A DNA stretch of 64,000 bases, taken from contig MGVA01000028.1 in assembly GCA_001800245.1 (NCBI GenBank), positions 84,678-148,677 on the forward strand, written 5' to 3'. The notes under the pieces are model-generated. The model saw nothing but the letters and a program-made list of their open reading frames with translations. It had not been told where the DNA came from and made no database searches. The stretch's first letter is position 1, and each line of letters starts with the position of its first letter. Source of the stretch: Elusimicrobia bacterium RIFOXYA12_FULL_51_18 (lineage in GTDB: Bacteria; Elusimicrobiota; Elusimicrobia; Elusimicrobiales; UBA9959). This document shows, in pieces, positions 1 through 8,265 of the stretch. The position numbers and the translations under genes are program-made.

Positions 1-2
1 AT

Positions 3-3000
3 GACCCCGGTCAGACATTAGCGGGCGGCGCCCAGGGCGTGTCCGGAGAAGGCTGGGCCTCGGTTCTTCCTTCGTTGGTTGCGGCCGGCAGCCAGTTCAC
101 GTCCACTGTGACCGTGCGCGTAACCGGTCTTGGTGAAGGCGGGGTAGTCATGGTCGGTATGCCCAACAATCTTTATAGTTCCCTGCAGACGGGCTGCTCC
201 GGGTGTCCCGGATATGTTCAGGTCAGTTCGGACGGGACGCATTATAGCGCGGCGCAGCTTATCTCAAATAACGCGCAATATCGTGTGCCGATGGGCCAGA
301 GCCTGGCGGCCGGCGCTTCCGTATACTTTGCGATAAATAATCTGTACGCGCCGTGCCAGGGAGGCATGACCGGCCAGCAGTCCGATAACAGGCTTGTGTT
401 CCACGTAGGCACTTCCAGCAACGCTTTCACAGGGCCCCAGCCGCTAGTCAGCGGCGAGCCTACGGCCGTGCTGGGGGCGGGCGCTCCCCAGAATCTGAGT
501 TTCCGTCTGGCCGATAATATGAACGGCGCCAATATGGCCGTTCCCAACGGCGAGGTTACCCCCATGCTGGCCGAAGCGAGGGATAATTGTTGGAATCTCG
601 CTCCGATGTCCTCGGTTTATATCGCGACCGTAAGCGCCTATTTTTACAACATGGCCACCTACGGTTATGATAACGACGCGACGGTCAAATTCTCGACATG
701 GAATGCCGAAGCGGATTCTGTTACAGCTACGAGCGCGACCGTGCGTTTTGAGGCTGACAGTTCCACCGGGGTCTTCTATGTTAAGCCGACGGCCCAGGGC
801 TATAGGAACATAGGTCTGTCGTACGATCTCGCTTGGTCCAACACGTTCTATATGGGCGTGCAGGTTATGGCCGGAGGGGGTATCAGCGGCGCGAACGTTT
901 CCACCGGCGCCTATAACAACCTGTCGGCCAGTTCCATGACCGTGACCATAACCCCCAACGGCGACGGAAATGCGGACAGGGCGTATGTCAACTTTATCAT
1001 GGGCGACGCGAATATGGGCTGGCATGTGCTGGTTTCCTCCAGGCCTTTCAGAACGGGCGTGTCCCCGACTCCGGTCTGGGAGACCTGGGGCTGGGGCCAG
1101 CCGAATCCGGGCCAGATATTCTGGGAAGGCAGATATAATCCGTGGATGAACTTCGGCGGCGTGGTTCCGACAGGGGCCTACTTCGTCAGAATAGAGGCCG
1201 GCAGTCTTAGGAACGATACCCTCAGGATAAATGTAGTGGTTCCCCAGGTTTCAGGCCAGGTCACCGACGCCGGAACCAGTCCTCAGAGGCCGCTTGAAGG
1301 TGTGATGGTGAATACGTTCGGCGCTTTCGGCTGGGGCCAGGCCACCACCGATTCCAACGGTAATTTCTCCATCCCCGGTCTCGCGGCAGGCCAGTATAAC
1401 TTCCAGTTCAGCAAGGAAGAGTACGGCATGGTGAGCTCTCAAACGGTAGTCGGAGTAAACGGCGCCACGGTTAACGCCAGCATGCGGCGCGCGCCCGCGC
1501 TTGTGATTATTCCTTCGCTGGGCAACGGCACTACCCAGCAATATGACCAATGGGGCTGGATAAACGTTCATACCTCGGATTGGAGCCGCGTCTATAACGG
1601 CAGCCTCAGAGTGCAGGCCGGTACCACCACTATCGACGACGGCGGAAGATGGGACGCGTCCACGAACCAGTTCGTTACCCGCAGGAGGATAAGGTTCGAT
1701 GTCGAAGCGGCGACGTATACGGTGGAGGCTGAGTTGACCGGTTACGGCCGGGTAAGTTCCACGGTTTATGTCGGTTCTTCAGGACTTGAATTGACTCTTC
1801 CTTCTTTCGTCCGCAAAGCCAATTTGTCCGGCCTTGTGAGACTGCCGGTCGGCGCGCCTAACACGACCGGCGTCTGGATCTCCGTCAACGCCCTGCCCGT
1901 GGTTCTTTCCAGTTCCATAGCGGGCGGCTGGGGCGGCATCTGGCTTAACCAGGGAGTGACTTCCGGTACTTACAATATATTCGGCGTTGACTCCGGGAGT
2001 TATACGATCCGCGCGCAGGTGCCCGGTTATTCCGGAAAAAGTATAGGCCCGGTGTTCGTTTCAACCAGCGATATAAATACGGGCCTTGATATCCCCGCCT
2101 TCGATGCCGGTTCGGTGATACGGGGAACCGTTACTGTAGTGGGGGATACCCACTTGTTCCAGAAGCCCGACTGGGCTAATAATTGGGAGCAGCCGGTCAA
2201 GGTTAGCGTAAACGTCTGGTCGCCGCAGACCTATACCAACGGCTGGACCGAGATCTACGTGGCTACAAGCGCGGGACAGGCCCAGAGTACCTTCACTATA
2301 ACCGGCCTTGACGCAGGCACTACTTACCAGTTGTTCGCGAACATTGAATATAACCGTGACGACGGCAATACGGAGTTCACCGTTCCCGGCGGCTTCCCTA
2401 AACAGGTCTATGTGGATACGACCAGTCTCTCCGGCAATAGTGAATTCTCGTTCGCGCTGGCTTCCGGGGCTATATTCGGAACCATTATTCTGCCTACGAC
2501 GCCCGCGGTTGATTTTAGTTCGGTGTCTATGAGTATCAGGATCACGCAGTCCGATAACCCGTACAGCGTAGGGCAGAGCTTCTCCATACTTGATATAACG
2601 GCCCCGTGCGGCGGGCAGAATAGCAATTGTCTACCCGGGGTTACATTGTATGCGTCCAGCGCGACCTTCAGCGTATCCGGCATGGAAACCCAAAGCATAG
2701 AGGTAACTTTCACTTACAGGCTGACGGGCATGAGCAGGACCGCTTTGGTCAACGTCATAAGCGGCTCCACCGCCACCGTAGTGGTGGATTTGAGGAACCA
2801 GACCTATGCCATAGCCGGTTCTATAACCAACCAGGTTTCCAACCCGCTGTTCAATACCATGGCTCTGGCTATAGCCTATTCCTCGTATACTACGCCTTCG
2901 GGTTATCCCTCCATCCCCGCCAATAGCATGCCTATAGAGGCTGTGCGCAGGGACCTGAGCGAATTCGGCGCGGCCATGACCTCCGCGGTCTTTGACCCCG

Positions 3001-6000
3001 CTAAGACACGCGTTGGGTTCATAACTCTGGCCGGCACCTATACTATAAGAGGCCTGCAGGAAGGCGTCTATGTGATAAGGACCCAGCCTCTGAAGACCTG
3101 CGCCACTTGTGAAATGCTTGTGGCCGCTCAGGAAAAGATAGTGACCATAAGAGGACTGGACTACACGAATAATAGCCGCGTTATCGTGGACGGATTGTCG
3201 GTAAGCACCGGCGCCGTAAACTTTACGCTGATAGACGGCTGGAACGTAAGCGGTCTGATCTCCATAGATAATAACGTGCAGGACGCAAGGACGCTGGCGC
3301 TGACGCTCCGGAACAGGCGCAACGAGGTGGTACGGTCCACCACGGCCGCCCTGGGCAACTCCGGAACCAATTCCCTGGCCAACTCGGTGGCGTATTCCTT
3401 CACCAGGCTGCCCGGCGGAGAGTTTTACACGCTGGAGGTCAGAGATACGAAAGATTCCACAGGGACCATAAAGTATGCGGCGGCGCCGCTCAGGTTCCCG
3501 GACATCGCTTCATCGCCCAATGGTATGCAGTCCGATCTGAGCAGTCAGAATGTGACCCTTAAACAGGGCGCTATGGTTACGCTTAAATTGCGCGACGTCA
3601 ATTCGGCCAGTCTGCTGACGCAAACCAATTACACGCTGCTGGCGGCTAACTTCAGCTGCTTCGCGATGGCTAATCCGTGGGTGCAGGGCGGCTATTATCT
3701 GGCCGCCTCCAGTATCTCCAACAGGCCCATAGAAGCCGACGGCACGGTGCGTATCGGCCCCGTGATGCCGAACGTTTATTACGACGTCAAGTGCGAACAG
3801 TCCAACTGGGACGTGGGATATATGAGGCAGGGCGCGCAGAATTATTCCCCGGCCGTAGTGGCCGGCATCCGGCCTTCCGCCGGGGAGACCCGCGATCTCG
3901 GAGTGCTTGACCTGAGGCAGGGTCAGGCTATGAGCGGAATTGTGAGTAGCCGCGACGGTTTCCCGCTGGTAAATATCAAGGTGACGGCCAAGCCTTCGTA
4001 TATCGAAAACCCGATAACTATTCAGGCTATGACCAACAGGGACGGGAGATACACGCTGTGGGTGTCCACGTATATGTCCCGTTACTTCGATATAACCGCG
4101 GCCCCGCGCGAACAGAACCAGACCGTGGACGTGAGCACGATAATCTACCGGGAAAGCGTGTATACGGCGATAGATCTTACAAGATCCACCACCGTGGACT
4201 TTACGCTTGACGCCATGCTGGGCGGAGTCGAGGGCAGCGTTGTCACCATTGACAGCGGAGTCTTATCCTATCCCTTTGGCGATATGCAGGGATATCCAGC
4301 GGCGGCGTTGTTCATACAGCCGTACGGCACGGTTCCAAAGAATAATCCTATAGGGGACATAGAAGCGATCACCGAACCCGGCGGAGGATTCTCCGTGCCG
4401 CTCACTACCGGAAGCTATACGATGAGGATCGTGAGCCTGGGCTATTCCGTGCCGGTAACCACATTTGCCGTGACGGGCTCGGGCATGGTTAACCTGGGCG
4501 CGACAGTTCTCCCCAAGGGCGGAACCGTAACCGGCCAGATAAGGAAGCCGGATTCCACCGCGGTCGGAGGCTATACGGAGCCTAACAGCGACGAGATCAG
4601 CCTGGTTACCGCCGCTAACGACGGCTTTACGGAATTCGTAATGGGAACGGTGGTGAGCGACCCTGTTTCCAGGACTATAACCCGGTATGCCATCTCCGGC
4701 TTTAAGCCGAACATAGACTACTCCCTGGCTCTGATGTCGGATAATAACGATATGACATTCCCGTCGGAGGGAAGCGTGCGTTTCAGCCAGGATGAGTCAA
4801 CCGCCACCAAATCCGTAAACCTGACCTTCAGGCCCAGCCACGGCGACTGCATGGTGGTTTCAAAGAGGGGCGGCTCCGGTATGAGGTTGAAGTTCGTTTG
4901 CTCTAAGGCGTTCCGGAACAGGACCGCGGAAGACAATAACCTTACCCTTATCCTGGCTACCAGTTCGGTTGATTCCTCCGGGCACGCCGTCTCCGCTCCG
5001 GATGGGTCAGGGGCGTTGTCGGATATAGAATTGTCGGCGGACCGGAAACAGTTCACGGCCCTCTACAGCACGGCCGCTTCAGAAGGCATGTTCAGTATAA
5101 GGCTGGCGGCATACACCAGCGAGATAGACCAGGCCACCGGCGATAACTTCATGATAGACAGGGTTTACGATTTCTATACGGGCGTCAAGTCCGTTGCCGC
5201 TTCAAAGTTGAACAACATGCGCGGCGGACGCGTGGAACTAGAAGGCGAGGAAGGGGACGATGAACGCGGCGCGGTCGAATTCCCGCCCGGCACTTTCGCC
5301 CTGGACGGTTCCGCTTACGCGCTTGTTGCCACGACCGTGACGGTGGAAATGCTAAAGGCGGATGATCTGGACGGCGCCACGGCGGGGACCTCCGCTCTAG
5401 CCGCCGGAAAGTCCGGCGGCGGCCGGCTTGCCTCAGTTCAACGCACCCTCCCGAAGGGGTTGTATAACGCCATGCAGGCTCTGCGGGAACAAAGGGTCGG
5501 CAACTACAAGACGAGAGCCGTCTCCGGTTCCGGCTCCACCGTCAATCCGTTCAGTTCCTTCTATGACATCTCTCTGCCGGCCGGTATAAGCCATGTGTTG
5601 CAGCAGCCGGCCAGGATAACGTTGAGTTACAATACCGCCCTGTCTTCCGGCACGGACGCGTCAGATCTCAACGTCTATTACTATAATCCCAACAGCCAGC
5701 GGTACGTGTTGGAGAGCAGGGAAAGGACCTTGGACCGGGATAACGGCACTATTTCTGTGAATGTGGACCACCTCTCGGTCTTTGTGGTCCTGGCGCAGGC
5801 GCCGGCGGATGGAGCCACGGCTTACGCTTATACGGGAAAAGAATTGAAGGCGCATAACTTCCCGAATCCGTTTAATAATACCCGGACGAAATCAATAAGT
5901 CTTAACGACGCCATCGCCACAGGCGGTTATACGGCCGCCGCGGCGCCGTGCACTACTCAGGGTACCTGTATAAGGGTGTTCGTGCCGGCAGGCACAAGCG

Positions 6001-6218
6001 GGGATATGACCCTTAAAGTGTTCAACATCGCCGGCGAACTGGTGAGAGAGATGCAACTGACCGGCTATTCCGCCGGCACCACCAACGTGTGGCCCTGGGA
6101 CGGGAAGAACGGTTCGGGCGCCGGAGTGGCTTCAGGCGTCTATATCGGCGAAGTTAAAGTTGGAGGCGATAAGGCCTTCTTTAAGATGGCTGTAATCAAA
6201 GCTTCGAAGTATCAGTAG
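3..6218 (+). CDS. Giant surface or secreted repeat protein, 5' end outside window
   Basis: At least 2,070 residues. The frame is open to the left edge with no stop, so the GTG at 39 is probably not the start and the true N-terminus lies upstream. Numbering from that GTG, an FlgD-like beta-sandwich sits near residues 300-400 (it contains TPNGDGNAD). It is followed by about nine carboxypeptidase-regulatory-like beta-sandwich repeats, recognisable by G-x-V/I openings and by GSYTIR- or GQYNF-type endings. A low-complexity linker follows. The last ~90 residues form a classic FlgD-like sorting or anchoring domain (NFPNPFN, KVFNIAGELVRE, WDGKN, ASGVY). Such C-terminal domains are known from surface proteins of Bacteroidota and related phyla. 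The PorV-like gene 109 bp downstream fits an export or anchoring partner. Substrate and adhesion role are unknown. Confidence 0.85.
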   Translation, partial: DPGQTLAGGAQGVSGEGWASVLPSLVAAGSQFTSTVTVRVTGLGEGGVVMVGMPNNLYSSLQTGCSGCPGYVQVSSDGTHYSAAQLISNNAQYRVPMGQSLAAGASVYFAINNLYAPCQGGMTGQQSDNRLVFHVGTSSNAFTGPQPLVSGEPTAVLGAGAPQNLSFRLADNMNGANMAVPNGEVTPMLAEARDNCWNLAPMSSVYIATVSAYFYNMATYGYDNDATVKFSTWNAEADSVTATSATVRFEADSSTGVFYVKPTAQGYRNIGLSYDLAWSNTFYMGVQVMAGGGISGANVSTGAYNNLSASSMTVTITPNGDGNADRAYVNFIMGDANMGWHVLVSSRPFRTGVSPTPVWETWGWGQPNPGQIFWEGRYNPWMNFGGVVPTGAYFVRIEAGSLRNDTLRINVVVPQVSGQVTDAGTSPQRPLEGVMVNTFGAFGWGQATTDSNGNFSIPGLAAGQYNFQFSKEEYGMVSSQTVVGVNGATVNASMRRAPALVIIPSLGNGTTQQYDQWGWINVHTSDWSRVYNGSLRVQAGTTTIDDGGRWDASTNQFVTRRRIRFDVEAATYTVEAELTGYGRVSSTVYVGSSGLELTLPSFVRKANLSGLVRLPVGAPNTTGVWISVNALPVVLSSSIAGGWGGIWLNQGVTSGTYNIFGVDSGSYTIRAQVPGYSGKSIGPVFVSTSDINTGLDIPAFDAGSVIRGTVTVVGDTHLFQKPDWANNWEQPVKVSVNVWSPQTYTNGWTEIYVATSAGQAQSTFTITGLDAGTTYQLFANIEYNRDDGNTEFTVPGGFPKQVYVDTTSLSGNSEFSFALASGAIFGTIILPTTPAVDFSSVSMSIRITQSDNPYSVGQSFSILDITAPCGGQNSNCLPGVTLYASSATFSVSGMETQSIEVTFTYRLTGMSRTALVNVISGSTATVVVDLRNQTYAIAGSITNQVSNPLFNTMALAIAYSSYTTPSGYPSIPANSMPIEAVRRDLSEFGAAMTSAVFDPAKTRVGFITLAGTYTIRGLQEGVYVIRTQPLKTCATCEMLVAAQEKIVTIRGLDYTNNSRVIVDGLSVSTGAVNFTLIDGWNVSGLISIDNNVQDARTLALTLRNRRNEVVRSTTAALGNSGTNSLANSVAYSFTRLPGGEFYTLEVRDTKDSTGTIKYAAAPLRFPDIASSPNGMQSDLSSQNVTLKQGAMVTLKLRDVNSASLLTQTNYTLLAANFSCFAMANPWVQGGYYLAASSISNRPIEADGTVRIGPVMPNVYYDVKCEQSNWDVGYMRQGAQNYSPAVVAGIRPSAGETRDLGVLDLRQGQAMSGIVSSRDGFPLVNIKVTAKPSYIENPITIQAMTNRDGRYTLWVSTYMSRYFDITAAPREQNQTVDVSTIIYRESVYTAIDLTRSTTVDFTLDAMLGGVEGSVVTIDSGVLSYPFGDMQGYPAAALFIQPYGTVPKNNPIGDIEAITEPGGGFSVPLTTGSYTMRIVSLGYSVPVTTFAVTGSGMVNLGATVLPKGGTVTGQIRKPDSTAVGGYTEPNSDEISLVTAANDGFTEFVMGTVVSDPVSRTITRYAISGFKPNIDYSLALMSDNNDMTFPSEGSVRFSQDESTATKSVNLTFRPSHGDCMVVSKRGGSGMRLKFVCSKAFRNRTAEDNNLTLILATSSVDSSGHAVSAPDGSGALSDIELSADRKQFTALYSTAASEGMFSIRLAAYTSEIDQATGDNFMIDRVYDFYTGVKSVAASKLNNMRGGRVELEGEEGDDERGAVEFPPGTFALDGSAYALVATTVTVEMLKADDLDGATAGTSALAAGKSGGGRLASVQRTLPKGLYNAMQALREQRVGNYKTRAVSGSGSTVNPFSSFYDISLPAGISHVLQQPARITLSYNTALSSGTDASDLNVYYYNPNSQRYVLESRERTLDRDNGTISVNVDHLSVFVVLAQAPADGATAYAYTGKELKAHNFPNPFNNTRTKSISLNDAIATGGYTAAAAPCTTQGTCIRVFVPAGTSGDMTLKVFNIAGELVREMQLTGYSAGTTNVWPWDGKNGSGAGVASGVYIGEVKVGGDKAFFKMAVIKASKYQ

Positions 6219-6227
6219 CCCCGGCAG

Positions 6228-6249
6228 GGGATCCCCCGCGGGGGATCCC
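6228..6249. repeat. Perfect 22-bp GC-rich palindrome after the giant gene
   Basis: A perfect palindrome containing two GGATCC-like halves around CCGCGG lies 9 bp after the stop codon at 6218. It would form a strong RNA hairpin. It has no T-run after it, so it is not a standard intrinsic terminator; it may stabilise the 3' end or mark a processing site. Confidence 0.6.
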
Positions 6250-6327
6250 GCGAGGGCCTAAAATTCGCCGCGAAAGATTCCGTTTATTGAGGAATTCCGG
6301 TTAATTGCACGATCGGGAGAGAATATT

Positions 6328-7287
6328 ATGAAGACCATTAAAAAAATGATTTTTGCGTTAGGGGCGGTTTTCACCGCCCAGGCGCTTTGCGTCTGCGCGG
6401 TTTTTGCCGCATCGAGCGAAGCCGGGACCAGCGCGGCTCAGTTCCTGAAGCTGGGAGCCGGTTCGAAGGCCGGGGGCGTGGCTGAAGCTTATACGGCCGC
6501 CGCGGATGACGTCTATTCCGCCTATTATAATCCGGCCGGACTTACGCGCATGCCGTCCCCGGAGTTTGCCGCCCAGCATGTCAGTTATTTTCAGGACATA
6601 AGCTATGAATTCCTGGCTTTTGCCTTTCCTTTCGACAAGCAGGACGGCGTGTCCAGGCAGGCGCTGGCCCTCTCGATCTATAATCTGTCGGCCAGCGGCC
6701 TGGAGACAAGGACGGAAGATACCCTTCTGGCCTCGGGGCTTTTCGATTCGTCCGAATCCGCTTACGCGTTCAGCTACGCTTACCGCATGAAAAAGAATTT
6801 AGGCCTTGGCGTCACGGCGAAGTATATCCGGGAAAAAATAGACACCGAATCCGCCGGCGCGGCGGCGATGGATGCCGGCCTGTATTATAAGCCGCTTGAG
6901 GACAGGCCTTTGGATATAGGGCTTGCCGTCAGAAATTTCGGTTCCAAGCTCAATTTCGGCGGCGGCCGGGATCCTTTGCCGCTGGGCGGGGTTCTGGGAT
7001 TGGCTTATACCTTCATGCCGGGCCTGAAGGCGGATATAGACTTTGTCCAGTACAGGGACACGGATCTTATTGTGGCCGGCGGAACGGAATATTCTCGCGA
7101 TTTTAAATATGATCTGTCCGCGGCCCTGCGTCTTGGATATTCCACGCATAATAAGGACGTGGGGGGGCTGAAAGGCATCGCCGCGGGGGCTGGCCTTAAG
7201 TATTCACGTTTAAGTTTTGATTTCGCCTGGGTTCCTTTCGGAGATCTGGGCAATACTTTCCGCTATACCCTTTCGGTGAGATTTTAA
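6328..7287 (+). CDS. PorV/PorQ-like outer membrane beta-barrel protein
   Basis: 319 residues with a signal peptide (basic start, hydrophobic core, cut after VFA-A near residue 27). The mature start (AGTSAAQFLKLGAGSKAGG, then YYNPAGL) is the hallmark of the PorV/PorQ (UPF0164) family, whose members are outer membrane barrels that in Bacteroidota shuttle type IX secretion substrates to the surface. The rest alternates amphipathic strands and ends in an aromatic residue (VRF), as barrels often do. An SD-like GGGAGAG lies upstream of the ATG. The position right after a protein with an FlgD-like C-terminal domain supports joint function. The other type IX components are not in this window, so the secretion route is inferred. 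Confidence 0.82.
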   Translation: MKTIKKMIFALGAVFTAQALCVCAVFAASSEAGTSAAQFLKLGAGSKAGGVAEAYTAAADDVYSAYYNPAGLTRMPSPEFAAQHVSYFQDISYEFLAFAFPFDKQDGVSRQALALSIYNLSASGLETRTEDTLLASGLFDSSESAYAFSYAYRMKKNLGLGVTAKYIREKIDTESAGAAAMDAGLYYKPLEDRPLDIGLAVRNFGSKLNFGGGRDPLPLGGVLGLAYTFMPGLKADIDFVQYRDTDLIVAGGTEYSRDFKYDLSAALRLGYSTHNKDVGGLKGIAAGAGLKYSRLSFDFAWVPFGDLGNTFRYTLSVRF

Positions 7288-7355
7288 ACATCCCAAGGAA
7301 AGCTTATAGGGTGTGTGCGGCGCTTTTTTAAGGCCGCTCCGCGCCCCTTTGCCCG

Positions 7356-7967
7356 TTATTTTATGAAATCTTTGTCGTGCCAGTCTCCGGGCTGGCCTTC
7401 CACCGACACCAGCCGGGAGTCTTCGTTTGAAAGCGCGCTGGTTTTCTGGAAGGATTCCTTTAGTTCGGTAAGCGAGACATCGGAGCGTTTTATTTTCATG
7501 AGGACGAAATAAGAAACCGCCGCCATCACTAGCGAAAGCGGCAGTATCATGAGCCAGGCCGGCGCGTGCAGACGGAAAAGCAGCAATGCACAAAGGAAAA
7601 CCCAGAAGCTGAGTATGGCGCCGGACCCGGAGAGCACGTAGGCGATAATAATATTATGCTCTTCGTTCTTCGGCAGGGATAAAAGTATCACCAGCAGGGC
7701 TATATCCATGATCAGAAGATATACCGCTCTTACCACCCAGTTTTTCCAGCGGCTTTTGGAAACCATGAACACGCCTCTGATGGGATCGGTGATCATCTCC
7801 GCGTCGTCATAATCCACGGAGACGGTCTCTTTCTGGATCTGTTCCGTTTCCGCGTTCTTGGGATTGTAATCGAAAGATTGCTGGCTCTTGTCCGTGTCGA
7901 ACTGGGCGGCGGCCGGCAGGGCCGGGCCGGAGAAAGCCAGCGCGATCAGGAACATTCTAATTCCCAT
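7356..7967 (-). CDS. Membrane protein of unknown function
   Basis: 203 residues. The first ~21 residues look like a signal peptide (cut near AAA-Q). A polar acidic stretch of about 70 residues follows. Three hydrophobic helices then lie at about 80-97, 105-128 and 135-155, and the tail is cytoplasmic-looking and charged. I recognise no family. The start overlaps the end of the preceding 102-residue gene by 11 nt, so the two are likely translated together as the distal part of the valS transcript. It ends 68 bp from the convergent PorV-like gene. Confidence 0.7.
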   Translation of the reverse strand: MGIRMFLIALAFSGPALPAAAQFDTDKSQQSFDYNPKNAETEQIQKETVSVDYDDAEMITDPIRGVFMVSKSRWKNWVVRAVYLLIMDIALLVILLSLPKNEEHNIIIAYVLSGSGAILSFWVFLCALLLFRLHAPAWLMILPLSLVMAAVSYFVLMKIKRSDVSLTELKESFQKTSALSNEDSRLVSVEGQPGDWHDKDFIK

Positions 7968-8265
7968 TATTTTCCTCGGTCAGGTCCGGGATAACGGGGA
8001 GGGTGCTTTTCTCCTCCAGCTTGTAGTATTGCGTGGCGCCTACCTGTAGCTTGGGCTCAAAATAGCCAGCTTCCCTCAATTTCTGGAATTCCTGCGCTTT
8101 AGTGATCTTAGGCTGCCGGATCGATATATTCTGTTTTACAGCCATGCGGTCTGAGAAGTGCCAATAAGAGGAGACAAAACCGGCTATCACGCAGGTTACT
8201 ATAACCCCGCTTAAAAAATATTGTTCCCTATCCTTGCGTATCCAGAACTTCCTGCTGAGTTTCAT
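7957..8265 (-). CDS. Small single-pass membrane protein, unknown
   Basis: 102 residues: a basic N-terminus, one transmembrane helix at about 18-36, then a polar domain with a proline- and lysine-rich segment. Its ATG overlaps the valS stop by 4 nt (ATGA), which indicates translational coupling, and its end overlaps the next membrane gene by 11 nt. The topology (short N-inside, soluble part outside) resembles small accessory subunits, but no family is recognised. Because both small genes are tightly coupled to each other, they may form one membrane complex. Confidence 0.72.
   Translation of the reverse strand: MKLSRKFWIRKDREQYFLSGVIVTCVIAGFVSSYWHFSDRMAVKQNISIRQPKITKAQEFQKLREAGYFEPKLQVGATQYYKLEEKSTLPVIPDLTEENNGN

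Noticed and set aside
39..41. GTG at 39 as start of the giant protein
   Set aside because: The frame is open to base 3, there is no signal peptide after the GTG and no ribosome binding site, so the gene begins before the window.
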